From Panonychus citri (Eukaryota; Arthropoda; Arachnida; Trombidiformes; Tetranychidae): a DNA stretch of 64,000 nt. Under the pieces are notes generated by a model, which saw only the letters and a program-made list of their open reading frames with translations, was not told the origin of the DNA and did no database searches. Positions within the stretch are counted from its first letter, which is position 1. Each line of letters starts with the position of its first letter. This document shows positions 22,006 through 32,654 of this stretch, piece by piece. Where the stretch lies: positions 620,001 to 684,000 of the forward strand of contig NW_026515482.1 in the NCBI RefSeq assembly GCF_014898815.1, written 5' to 3'. A program made the position numbers and the translations under genes.

Positions 22006-22015
22006 TATAAAAAGG
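22006..22015 (+). promoter_or_regulatory. TATA box of small secreted-peptide gene
   Basis: TATAAAAAGG, 115 bases before the ATG at 22121. The identical decamer stands upstream of the other small secreted-peptide gene (42447-42456). Confidence 0.6.
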
Positions 22016-22120
22016 CAGTTCTAGTGGAATTAATGTCACTTATAATCAATAATTGCTTTAATCAACAACTGGAAAAGAATCTTTACCTTGTGCTTCGTAG
22101 TAACAATCAACAATATCATC

Positions 22121-22270
22121 ATGAAATTATACTTAAGCAAAATTATCGTTGTCATCGTTGCTCTCATTGGATTTGCTGAACACCTTATTGCTCATAAAGT
22201 AGTGAGAGCTTTGGCTGATGATTTATTATTCGCTGTTAGTGATACTCTAGACAAAAACGGCGAAAGTTAG
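22121..22270 (+). CDS. Small secreted peptide (49 residues)
   Basis: The ORF starts MKLYLSKIIVVIVALIGF, a compact signal peptide with cleavage expected near residue 24. It leaves a mature peptide of about 25 residues (beginning near HKVVRALADD) that could form an amphipathic helix and has no cysteines. A TATA box lies upstream and AATAAA-like signals follow near 22350. I recognise no family. Such genes often encode antimicrobial, venom, salivary or hormone peptides, but nothing here decides between them. It sits alone between the receptor-like gene and the full MCM8 gene. Confidence 0.55.
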   Translation: MKLYLSKIIVVIVALIGFAEHLIAHKVVRALADDLLFAVSDTLDKNGES

Positions 22271-22514
22271 TCAATCTGGATATAATATCTGAAGAACTTC
22301 GCTTGAATTTTGCTGTTGATCAGCGTTTAATGCTTGAATCAAGTTAAAAGAATAAAAAATTAATAATTTGCTTTAATAAGTTTTCTTTGTTACTTTTCAC
22401 GTCCCGTTTTACGTTCATTAAAAAATATTAACCTTTCATTTCCTCTCGTGATTTTATTATGAATACATCGGGACTAAATGTTTTTTAAACATTTCTTTCT
22501 TCATTTTAAATACA

Positions 22515-23884
22515 CAATCAAGTAAACTATTTTATCTAATGAATCCGAGTTAATTGCTTCAATTTAATATTCTAAAAAGAAACAAATAATTGTTTCGAAA
22601 TTTTAATTGTTAACAAAGTTTAACTAAGACAATTTATCTTCAGAACAAATAGTTTTGCTCTTAACTGTTGTTCTGGTTTAAGTTTGGAAATCTCAGCTTA
22701 AGTAGTTCAACATTTGTTGCATGATTAATTTGTTGAGAAATTAGTTAATTGTTTTGTAATTTTGGTTGAATAAAATAGATTAACTTTTCGCGACAAATTT
22801 CAGAGTTTAATTATTGATTGAAGTTTAATTTTCGTCATTATTCGTGATTAGGAGATGGCCCTTTTCCGGTTTGTTTACCTTTTTGGACGCGGTAAAAATT
22901 TTATTTTTTATTGTTTTTCTTTTGTTTTCTCGTTAATTGTTTCATTTGTGATTAGATTTTGTGAATTATGGATTTCGATTGTCCGGGAATCGAAAGTTAC
23001 TTTCCTCGTGAATGTTTCGGTGATTCAAATTTCAGAAAAATAATTGACCATTGTAAAGAAGTGGTTGAACCTTTATTACCGATGGAAGGACTCACTTTGG
23101 ATTGTATTGAAAACGAAGGTTACTTTTCTATTGATATTTATCGTTTAGAATTTGTCAATGAAGAATTTTTGAATAAAATTCTTGAAGATCCGTTAAATTA
23201 TTCTAAATATTTGGGTGTTGCTGTTCTCATGCTTTACAAGGCTTATAAGGAATCGGAGGCCGAGGAAGGAGCAAGTCAAACCTGCGAAATTGAAACGCTT
23301 AGAAGACTTTGGTTTGAATGTACTGGTTACAAGGAGATAATCCCAATCGCCAGTATTTCACCGCCTCATTATGGTAAATTTGTCACCATCTCCGGTATGG
23401 TTGCTTCAATTAGTAAAGTCACGGAGACAGTATACGAGGCCACCTTTCGATGTGAGAAATGTTCAAGTCTTCAATATGTACTTCAACCCATGGGACAATT
23501 TCAAACTCCGAAAACTTGCCATTCACCTAATTGTAGTCTCCAGTCCAACAATTCTCAAGCAAATCATCGTCCATCATCTATTACATTTTCACGACTCAAA
23601 CATGCGGATATCAAAGTACCATCACAGATAATTACAGTGATCCAAACTCGTTTCGACAATAAATCAAACGAGAAACATGTCGATGTAATTCAAGTTCAGG
23701 TTAGAAATTTTCGATATCAATTTAATGGCTTATTCTAATCTCTATGTTTCCCTTTCTTCCCTTAAAAACAGCTATTAAATCATCTGATAGAAAAATGTTT
23801 CATCATGGATTCAGTAACGGTCTCTGGTATCATAGTTGAACCCAAAAATATTGAAGGAACTGGAATCTGTAGCTTTTACATGAT
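22515..23884 (+). repeat. Second copy of the duplicated MCM8 5' block
   Basis: Direct repeat of 18109-19482, 4.4 kb downstream. Here the sequence continues into an intact gene, so this is probably the parental copy. Confidence 0.9.
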
Positions 23885-25407
23885 TGCATCAAGTTTAGCA
23901 CAAAAAGAGGAAGAGAAATTCTCAAGCAACATCTTACGAGGAATTAAGGTAATTTTTCCTGTAACTATTCAAGAATCAATTGATAGTAATTAGTGTTTTG
24001 CATTTCTGATTTCAGGCTATCACTGACGAAGAAGATATTTTATCTCTTGTTGTTGCTTCATTTTGTCCATCAGTTTCATGTAATAATATAATCAAATTTG
24101 GTTTATTACTTTCATTGGTTGGTGGTCATGATTCAGAAAGTCCACCCGAAGATGAATCTATTACCTTTCGTGGGCCAATTCATATTTTACTACTTGGAGC
24201 TCCTAATAAGGATAAAAAGGAGATACTAAATGCTGCTCATCTTTTGGCTCCGATTTCATCTTATGTTGATAAAAATTATACTCAGAATTTGGTTTACGAT
24301 GTGAAAGTTGAAAAAGGAGAGGAAACACTTCACGCTGGTCCGGTTCTACAGGCAAATAAGGGTGTTTGTTGTATCGATGATTTAGATTCAATGAAAACTC
24401 AATGGAATTTTATAAGTGAAATTATGGAAGCGCAAATATTTCAAGTAGCTAAAAATGCTTTCGTCAAGTCGATTCCTGTTGAGATTGGGATGATTGCATC
24501 ATCCACTCCAGCTGGAGGTGCTTATCGAGCTGAGAGAACACTTTATGAGAACATTAAGATGCCTTGTGATATGTTAAATCAATTTGATCTTTTATTTCAT
24601 CTGGTCGATGAACCTGATCATCAAAGTGATCGCAGTTTTGCCAAAAGAGTTTTAAAGAATCGTGAAGGTCGATCAACTTCACCATCACCTTCACCTTCAT
24701 CATCTCCCGCATCAACACCAAAACGAGTTCGAAACAATTCAAGCCAATCAAGCAATGAACAATCATTAGCTAAAAGACTTTCCAATATTGATAAAGAAAA
24801 AATGGATCTCTTGCCACGAAAATTACTCTCTAAATATATTACTTTTGTTCGGACCAAAATTTTCCCGATATTCGATGAAGAAGCAAATATGACATTGTTC
24901 AACTTTTCAGCAGAATATCAAGAAAAAGCTTTTCGAGGAGTATCTGGACCGAATATCCATCCAAGCGATGGCCAATTACTCGCATCACTAATGAGACTCA
25001 GTATTGCAAGGGCAAGAATTGAGGGTCGAAATGTTGTTACTAAACAATTTGTCCAAGACATAGTTGAATTGATCAAATACACTCGAACAGATATATTTCC
25101 TAAAGATGTTCTATCTCTCAATTCACAATCAAGTTTACCTTCATTCCGAAGGCCAGTTGAATCATCAGAAGGACTTGTTGGTTTAGCTAATAAACGATGT
25201 CGTTCATCTAATGAGAGATTTGTTCGTTATCTTGAAGATTATTTCGCTGAAAATTCTGAGAAAGAATTTTCCATCGATGATCTATGGACAATCGCTCGAT
25301 CAGGACCACCGGTGGCTAGATTTGAACAAATGGTCGAATTTCTCAACCACCATGGTTACATTTTGCAATGTGGAAATGGTAAATATCGTTGGGTTGCCCG
25401 TCGATAA
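22968..25407 (+). CDS. MCM8: MCM8-like protein with degenerate ATPase motifs
   Basis: Exons 22968-23699, 23772-23948 and 24016-25407 (phase 0 joins) give 766 residues. The N-terminal half has the MCM OB fold with a C4 zinc finger (C162, C165, C184, C189). The C-terminal half has an MCM AAA+ domain and a winged-helix end, and the region after the ATPase matches MCM8 best. MCM8 pairs with MCM9 in homologous recombination; the fly relative REC acts in meiotic crossing over. Key residues are altered. Walker A reads GAPNKDKK (364-371): lysine kept, central Gly and Ser/Thr lost. Walker B is IDDLD (Asp replaces Glu, residue 425). Sensor 1 is STPAGG, not ANP. The arginine-finger motif SRFD reads NQFD (R to Q, 492). 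The reading frame is intact with no stop, so the protein is probably made, but ATP hydrolysis looks doubtful. Confidence 0.88.
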
Positions 25408-25653
25408 TCAATAACGAATCAAATGGTCCAGTTAATTTGTCACCGAATAATTTCATTTGCTATTTTCTTTAAATTACTTTCCTGTAAATAGATCATTTTT
25501 AGTTAAATTTGGTTAAAAATTTTGAATATTTATCATTGTATATTAACATATTGTACAACCATCTCACAGATCATCGTCATCATCAGAATAAAAACAAATT
25601 GTTGAAATGTTTTTCACTTTGATGCTTTTTTTTATGTATAAGGGAAATAATCA

Positions 25654-26653
25654 TCAAGATTTATTTTTTTGGTTAAATTTGTAGATGACTGGTGATAGTG
25701 CAAGAGTAGCACAAATTAAAAGTACACCGATATTTGTGTAACTAAAATGTGATGACCCACTGGCAACAATTTTCTCCAGCGTTTTAACTGTTTGTATATG
25801 AAGAAATGAAGGAGGTGCTACACCAAAGAAAGTGGCCCAGAAAAAAGTTGAAATGGGCACATCAATAAGAGGTGAGACAAGATTGATGACCCAATTTGGT
25901 ATGATGGGGGTTATCCTGAGAAACAAAATGTATGATAGTAAAAATGACCTGTTTTTGGCCACTTTAGCTCGATATTCTGACGCTCGTTCAGGAAAATATT
26001 TAAGAATCAGATCTCGACCAAAACAATATGAAATACAATAACAAATCGTTGCGCCAGTGGCTGAACACTGATGTTGGCAAATCAAGTGTCAATCATTTGT
26101 TGGGAAATGATCGTGACGAAAACCAGTAACAAAAACAGACAATAAAAATAAAAAGAAAGAAGAAAAAAAGAGAGAGAGAAAGAAATAAAGAGAAAGAGAA
26201 TTAGACAGTGCAAAAAGAAGAAGAAAGCAATAAAGACAGAGATGATTAGTAAACAAAGGAGAGAAAGAGTAAAATGAAAAACTAATCACTGTTGAAACAT
26301 AAATTACTTACTAGACAAATAAGAAACAAAGCCACAGGTAATGGAAACAGGTAACCTGATAAAAGGCTCAACATAATTGAACCTGGTATAGCACATGACT
26401 GGAGTAGAATGTACAATGAGGTCACGGCGAAAAATAAAACCATATAATGATCATCTCGATATTTAACCAGAACTGAGGCTAAATTTTTCACTTCATTCTC
26501 ATTCTTTGGTATTTTCACTTTTAGCTTCTCAGTCTCGGATAATTTGGGAAAATTAAGGTAAACTACATAAACGGTTATCATATAAACAAGAAAAGTGACC
26601 AAAAGAGCATATTTTACATTCTTCTCAGGCCAAATTGTAGTGTTAAAAGACAT
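25654..26653 (-). CDS. TMEM41: TMEM41-family ER membrane protein
   Basis: Exon 1 is 26312-26653 and exon 2 is 25654-26067 (phase 0 join, 251 residues). The protein follows TMEM41A/B through its length: a first membrane helix and YLNFPKLSE, the AIPGSI segment, then LFLICL joined to CSATGA, the FLRITP-IIPNW motif, and GVAPPSF. These mark the VTT (SNARE-associated) domain. TMEM41B is an ER lipid scramblase needed for autophagosome and lipoprotein formation. An in-frame ATG at 26725 would add 24 hydrophobic residues with no family counterpart, so I prefer 26653. The 3' end faces that of the MCM8 gene, 246 bases apart. Confidence 0.9.
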
Positions 26654-26725
26654 TTGGTTGAAGCAAAAAAACAAAATTAACAGAACAAAAATAAAAATAA
26701 AATAAATTAACAAAAACGAATCCAA

Positions 26726-26972
26726 TTAAACAAGTAAACACAAATTGACTGAAGGTAAATAAAAGTGATGAAAAGAAAATGAAAAAATCCTTTGACCATC
26801 GATTGTCAATACTATCGAAAATCGAAAATCGATACTATCATATGATTTGTTTACGTTTTTTGCATTTAATTTAATTTAATTTTCTTACCTCATTTATGTT
26901 TGTTTCTTGTTAATTGTGTGTTAGCATTTTACTTTTTGTTAGTCAATTAAATCAACCTGTGAATAATCAATC
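26726..26972. promoter_or_regulatory. Divergent promoter region, TMEM41 and SH2 gene
   Basis: The two genes start back to back here. The interval holds repeated ATCGA boxes (TATCGAAAATCGAAAATCGA near 26813-26832, then TACTATC). In flies, TATCGATA-type boxes recruit DREF at housekeeping promoters, so these may serve a similar purpose. No TATA box is evident. Confidence 0.45.
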
Positions 26973-27686
26973 ATGGATTCCTATCAAGATTTGTATCACT
27001 TTTGTCAATCGTTGAAAGCGATCAATGAGACAATCGCTATTCTTGAAGCTCATATTAAATTAAATGAAACTCTTAAGGCTGAATCGTTACCTCACGAAGT
27101 GGAGCCAATGGATAATCATCATCATATTTTAATCAATCTTCGTGATCAGATGATAAATAAACGACAAGATATTGAATTTAAATTGAAAACACCTGTAATA
27201 TCGTCGCCAACAACATCAGTACCATTAACCACAACTTCAACAACCACAACAACAACAACGACGACGATAAACTCAACAGATTCCTGTAGTTACGCGGTTA
27301 TTGACACCACGAAAGGAAGTACATCCAACCATGGGGATGAACATTTACCCCATGAAAATGAGAGTAAATGGTTAGTGGAAGATTGTGATCGAGCTGAAGC
27401 TGAGAAATTGTTATACAAAAAGCCAAGTGGAACCTTTCTCATCAGAAAAAGTCGAAATGGACAATTTGCTTTATCGATTATGGTTGATAGTAAAATCTGT
27501 CATTGTTTAATTAACAAAACGCCTCAAGGATTCGGTTTCGCTGCTCCTTATTACACTCATCCCACCCTCAAGAGTCTCGTCCTTCATTATCGTCAAACCT
27601 CATTGCAAGAACACAATGAGATGCTTCATACAACATTAGCATTTCCCGTTTTCTCTGATTCTTCCGATAACATTATATTAGAATAA
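26973..27686 (+). CDS. Short PI3-kinase regulatory-subunit-like protein (one SH2 domain)
   Basis: Single exon, 237 residues, with an in-frame TAA nine bases before the ATG. Residues 1-72 resemble only the end of the inter-SH2 coiled coil of p85 (ILINLRDQM lies where the p85 family has a similar LRKIRDQY stretch). A Thr/Ser-rich linker (75-105, with a run of Thr from ACA repeats) precedes an SH2 domain at 133-228. That SH2 matches the C-terminal SH2 of p85: W133, FLIRK with the phosphotyrosine-binding R158, HCLINKT, GFGFA, and SLVLHY. The family binds phosphotyrosine on receptors and recruits or restrains p110. Here the N-terminal SH2, SH3, GAP-like domain and most of the p110-binding coil are missing. 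It could be a competitor, a retrocopy, or the last exon of a larger gene. Confidence 0.8.
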   Translation: MDSYQDLYHFCQSLKAINETIAILEAHIKLNETLKAESLPHEVEPMDNHHHILINLRDQMINKRQDIEFKLKTPVISSPTTSVPLTTTSTTTTTTTTTINSTDSCSYAVIDTTKGSTSNHGDEHLPHENESKWLVEDCDRAEAEKLLYKKPSGTFLIRKSRNGQFALSIMVDSKICHCLINKTPQGFGFAAPYYTHPTLKSLVLHYRQTSLQEHNEMLHTTLAFPVFSDSSDNIILE

Positions 27687-28580
27687 CAATTTACACATTC
27701 AAAGAGAAACATTTATTATCTTTACACAGGAAAAACAATTTATTTAAATCAATGGAAATGAAAGGCAACAAGTTTTAATTTCTTGTTCTTTTCACATTTT
27801 CAATCAACAGAAAAAAGCAAAAAGAAAAAAAAACAGAAAAAGCAAATTAAGAAAAGAATCAACGTTTTTGTATATCAATCATTGAATAAACTTGATGAAA
27901 AGAATTAATAATTTACCATTTTGTTAATTACTTCAATTAAATGAAAAGATTCATTAGTAACCAGATACAACAAGCTAAGTACAAAAAACACTAGAATGTA
28001 TTAGGAAAGTTTCATATTATAATTGGTATCATAGATATTTAATTATTTTCGTTTTCTCTGCGTGTTTTTTATCATTCACATCATGATAATGATGATGAAA
28101 AAGATGAATTAAAGTTCAGTTTACAATTGATCAATGAAGAGGATTGAGTCGCTTTATTTTGGTTATTATTATTTAATCAATCTAATTCATCAGTTAAATG
28201 ATGAATTAAACCGGGAGAGAGATGGTTTTTTGTTTGCAAGAGAAAAGAATGAAAGAAAGATTTTTGAGAGGTATTCATCTTTGAAACTTCAAGAGAAGTG
28301 CAGGGATAAGAGAGAAGAAAGAGAGAGAGAGAGAGAAAAGAGAAAGAATAAAGTGAGAGAAGAGAAGAGAAAGAGAAAAAAGTGACAGAGAAAGGGAAAG
28401 AAGTAAAGGAAGAGAAATACAGATTAAGGGTGTCGGTCTATTTGGAGAGGCGGGTTTTTGCCTGATTTTCGTATCGAACATCGCTTCTCGATTTCACTTC
28501 TTAATCTTTTTGCTTTTATAATAATAGTGTTGATGTTAAAAGATGAGGGCAATGCAGCGGGTGGATATAATCGTAGACTA
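27687..28580. other. Convergent 3' regions; purine-rich DNA
   Basis: This holds the 3' end of the SH2 gene (AATAAA near 27885) and the 3' UTR of the minus-strand 14-3-3 gene. The plus strand is rich in GA from about 28240. Open frames here are low-complexity. Confidence 0.5.
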
Positions 28581-30772
28581 TTAGTTGGCTTCACCCTCCT
28601 GTTGTTCATCTCCATCCCCTGCTGTATCTGATGTCCAGAGCTATAATATTAAAACAAAAGAATATTGGAAATAAAAACCAAGAGAAAATAAAAAGGAATT
28701 AGTTGATTTGATAATAATAATAAGATCGATTCCAACAGAATGATGATGCTCATGAGTATTATTGTTTTCCAATTATTATCTTTAAAAAATCAAGATAATC
28801 CTCATCATCGTAATTTTTGTTATCATTCATTTTCATTATTCTTTTTCTCTCTCAAACGCAAACCTACCGTAAGATTATCTCTGAGGAGCTGCATTATGAG
28901 CGTACTATCTTTATAAGAGTCTTCATTAAGTGTGTCCAATTCGGCAATGGCGTCATCGAATGCCTAATACAATAGAATAGTAAAAATAAAGGAGTAAATA
29001 GATTAAACAAACGGTATAATAAATATCCATGCATGAGAAAGTTGAATATTCTGGTGATGCTAATGCAAGATGAAAATGTGAAAAATGTTAGAGAGACAGA
29101 CAGACAGAGAGAAGAGAGCAGAGAGAGTGAAAATAGAGAGAAAGGAAGGAATGAAAGGAGAATGCAAGTGAGTGAGAGTGGATTGGGAGACAGAGAAAAG
29201 CAAACAGGCGCTTCACAGAGCAGAAGTGGGATGAAACTACCAGGGAAAAACAAGATTACCTGCTTTGCCAAATGACAAGCCCGATCAGGCGCATTAAGAA
29301 TTTCATAATAGAAAACCGAGAAATTGAGAGCTAGGCCCAATCTAATGGGGTGAGTTGGCTGCAATTTACTTTTGCTAATGTCAAATGCTTCTTGATATGC
29401 TTTCTGTGACTCCTCAACCACACCTTATGATTGGTAGGGATTTTGAAAGAAAATATAAAGAGGGATAGGGATACATGACGACAGAAAGAGAGAGAGAGAG
29501 AGAGAGAAAGAGAGACACACACAAGCGAAAGTAAAAGAATAAATAGAAAGAAGGGAAGAAAGAGAAGAAAGGAGGTCCAAGTCAATGGAAGGGAAAAGGG
29601 GAAACATATGGAAAAAACATTCCGAAGAGATGAAATGAATGAGAAAAAGAGAAAGAGGAAAAAGAAGAGAGAGATAGATTGTTAGATGAAGATAGACAGT
29701 CACAAAGAGAGGAAGAAGAGAGGATAGATATATAGTAGTAGAGGAGAGATATGGAAAAAGGAAATTAATGGTAGTAGGTGAGCGAGTACAGAAAGCAAGT
29801 CAGAGAGAAAGCAGGCAAAGTAATATGATTATTCACCATGAGGATGAATGTTAAAATTGTATAAGAGGTGAAAAGAGAGAAATATCAAGATAGACACAGT
29901 AAATGTGAGAAACGATGAGTGAATCGGAAGTGTGAGTTAATAAGAAAAAATGTTTCGTTTGCAGCCCAATTAGAAGAGTTTTTTGAAGTCAAGGACATTG
30001 GTGGATATGTGGTTAATGTTGAATTAAATGTGGATAAAGAATCATTTAGAGAAAGTACATGAATTGAAAATAGGCGTAATAGAGATACAAGAAAATGGCG
30101 TAAAGTGTGAGGATAAAAAGATGGATGAAAGGTGGAAATAAAGAGAAAGATAAGACGCAAATTAGTTGATATTGATTTAAGATTTCGTACCTGCTTCGCA
30201 AGTTGACAAGCCTTATCAGGTGAATTGAGGATTTCGTAGTAAAACACGGAGAAGTTAAGGGCAAGGCCCAGACGAATGGGATGTGTTGGTTGCATTTTAC
30301 TCTTACTTATATCAAAAGCTTCCTGGTATGCTTTTTGAGATTCTTCCACCACCTTGTTTCTCTGATCACCAGTGGCTACTTCTGCCAGATACCGATAATA
30401 ATCGCCTTTCATTTTTAAGTAGAATACTTTGCTCTCCGCATTACTTGCCTTGGATATTAAATATTTATCTAGGAGAGCCAAGACTTCGTCGCAAATTTCA
30501 ATCAATTCTTTTTCCACTTTACCCCGGTATTCTCGAGCCATTTGCTGTTTCCTTTCACTTCCCTCAGTCTTTTGTTCTATGCTAGAAATGACTCTCCATG
30601 ATGACCGACGAGCACCAACGACGTTCTTGTAGGCAACGGATAATAAGTTCCTCTCTTCATTGCTTAATTCCACTCCTGTCTCGGTGACTTGTTTCATGGC
30701 CTGTGACATGTCGTCATATCTTTCAGCTTGTTCGGCTAATTTAGCTCTTTGAACCAAATCGTCTTTATCCAT
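28581..30772 (-). CDS. 14-3-3zeta: 14-3-3 protein (zeta-like)
   Basis: Exons 30191-30772, 28868-28963 and 28581-28640 join in phase 0 to give 245 residues of highly conserved 14-3-3: MDKDDLVQRAKLAEQAERYD, RNLLSVAYKN, the basic pocket around residues 49-56, KMKGDYYRYLAEV, LGLALNFSVFYYEILNSP, DNLTLW. The acidic C-terminus is also typical. 14-3-3 dimers bind phosphoserine/threonine motifs and regulate many signalling proteins in the cytoplasm. An alternative version of residues 141-194 lies in the intron at 29260-29423. Introns and the upstream region are strikingly CT-rich on the sense strand. Part of the gene is copied in inverted orientation at about 31.9-32.7 kb. Confidence 0.95.
28685..29066. 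repeat. Inverted repeat arm A (14-3-3 intron plus exon)
   Basis: About 382 bp that recur in reverse complement at 32273-32654 with no mismatch that I noticed. The arm covers the second-last 14-3-3 exon with parts of both neighbouring introns. Confidence 0.88.
29260..29423 (-). CDS. 14-3-3zeta: Alternative 14-3-3 exon (duplicate of residues 141-194)
   Basis: The exon encodes 54 codons starting VVEESQKAYQ and ending LAKQ before a GTAATC donor. It differs from the main exon at four residues (M/L, S/A, K/R, Q/H). Flies make leonardo isoforms by choosing between duplicated versions of this same segment. Here the main version is fused to the constant exon, so using this one needs an internal donor. 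ACTG|GTGATC in exon 1 fits in phase and would skip five residues (DQRNK). Whether that donor is used cannot be told from sequence. Confidence 0.7.
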
Positions 30773-32272
30773 TTCTTGATTTTTTTTTTCTTTGTTGCTG
30801 AGGGGGCAGTAAATTAGTAATAGAAAGTGTTTTAAAGGTGATGTTTTTTAAACTGAATTAATAGATGTATTAAAGATGCTTAAGGGGTGGTGATGGTTAT
30901 GTGTTGGTAACTAGATGAAAAATGAAGGTGGTGTGGTGTTGAAAAGTGTGTGTGTGTTGCTGGTGAAAAGGAGTAAACACAATAAATTTGTTTTTATACA
31001 GAGAGACACAAAATTAAATGTAAAATTTTGTTGATTTCAATTTACCAACAAAATATAATTAATATTATATTTATATTAAATATATATTTAAAGCAAAAAC
31101 CAAGTCAGCAGTAAAAGAGTAGAGGAGAACCGAGAAGACGAAAACAAAAAGAGGAAGCGAGAGACAGAGAGAGACAGAAAGATAGAGACAGAGAGAAAAA
31201 CAGAGAGAGAGAGAGAAAGAGATGGATGATAGAGTGACGAAGGTGGCCACTAGGAAAGGTCACACAAGAAGAAAAAAAATCCAAAAGAGAGTAAAATTTT
31301 TAGTAAAGTTATAATAGTAGATGTGTAGTTAGACAAGAAAGATGACTAATATTTTTTGGACTTTTCAGAATATAATAGTAATGATGATGAAGAAAAGAAG
31401 AAGAAGAAGAAGATGTTTGAAGATGATAATAAGTAAGAAAGGAGAGAAAGAGAAGTGAAAAGAAAAAAGGGAAGAGAGAAAGAGAGAAGAAAATGAGAGA
31501 AAGAGAAGGGAAAAAAATGTTATAGAGAAAAATAAATAGACAGAAAAAAAAGAAAGAGTAATATCTTTCTAAGAGAGTTGGAAGAGTGTAGACAGAGAAG
31601 ATAAATAAAAGTAAAGACAGAGGAGTAAAGTGAAGAGAAAAAGAAAAACAGAAAATAGAAAGAGATTAATGTAGACAGAGGAGAAAAGAGACTAATTTTC
31701 TCGGTGAGAAAAGTAGAAAGAGAAAAAGAAAGAAAAAGGAAACGGAAATGCGTACATATTTAAAAGAAGGGGAAACCAACATGAGGGATCGAAAACAAAG
31801 AAAAGGGGATTAGTTGTGTTTTTCCCCTTTCGTCAATTCTTTTCTTCCCCTTTTACCATTCAAAATGTGCGCATTTCCGTTTCCTGTTGGAAGAACAAAA
31901 ATGTTAACAGTTGACAGAGCGCAGAATCAGAGTCTCTCTTCGTCATTTTGGCAAAAGGTAATCATGTTTTTCCCTTTGGTAGTTTCATCCCACTTTCTGT
32001 TCTGTGAAGCGCCTCGACCATTTTCCTCTGTCTTTCACTTTTTCTCTCTTTCTTTTTCTCCTTTTCACTGTCTTTTTTCTCTTCTCTTTCTGTCTCGCTC
32101 TCAGTTTCTCTGTCTCATTTTTTCTTCTCTCTTTCTATTCTCTTCTCTGTCTACTAATTTTATTTCATGTTTCTTTCTCTTTCATCATCTTCATGTCTTC
32201 ATCATCATCATCATCCTCTTCTTCTTCTTCTTCTCTCTCTCTCTCTCTCTGGTTCATCATTGTCTCTATTCA
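30773..32272. other. 14-3-3 upstream region; strand composition switch
   Basis: From 30.8 to about 31.8 kb the plus strand is dominated by GA runs. From about 31.8 kb it is dominated by CT runs. This fits a boundary of the inverted duplication. It presumably includes the 14-3-3 promoter. The frame at 31814-32386 is a low-complexity translation. Confidence 0.5.
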
Positions 32273-32654
32273 GCATTAGCATCACCAGAATATTCAACTT
32301 TCTCATGCATGGATATTTATTATACCGTTTGTTTAATCTATTTACTCCTTTATTTTTACTATTCTATTGTATTAGGCATTCGATGACGCCATTGCCGAAT
32401 TGGACACACTTAATGAAGACTCTTATAAAGATAGTACGCTCATAATGCAGCTCCTCAGAGATAATCTTACGGTAGGTTTGCGTTTGAGAGAGAAAAAGAA
32501 TAATGAAAATGAATGATAACAAAAATTACGATGATGAGGATTATCTTGATTTTTTAAAGATAATAATTGGAAAACAATAATACTCATGAGCATCATCATT
32601 CTGTTGGAATCGATCTTATTATTATTATCAAATCAACTAATTCCTTTTTATTTT
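32273..32654. repeat. Inverted repeat arm B
   Basis: Reverse complement of 28685-29066. Weaker similarity extends outward: 31945-32030 resembles the reverse complement of about 29200-29280 around the GTAATC donor. Confidence 0.88.
32376..32471 (+). pseudogene. Inverted copy of a 14-3-3 exon
   Basis: All 96 bases encoding AFDDAIAELD...LLRDNLT are present with intact acceptor (ATTAG) and donor (GTAGGT), but no other recognisable 14-3-3 exon surrounds it on this strand, only a shred near 31958. It is a gene fragment. It could be transcribed from the TAT side and form a duplex with 14-3-3 mRNA. Confidence 0.8.

Noticed and set aside
29425..29703. Hydrophobic minus-strand ORFs in the 14-3-3 intron
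   Set aside because: CT-rich intron translated as Leu/Ser/Phe runs. No conserved features.
31814..32386. 190-residue Phe/Ser/Leu-rich ORF
   Set aside because: Translation of CT microsatellite-like DNA and the 14-3-3 intron copy in the wrong frame.
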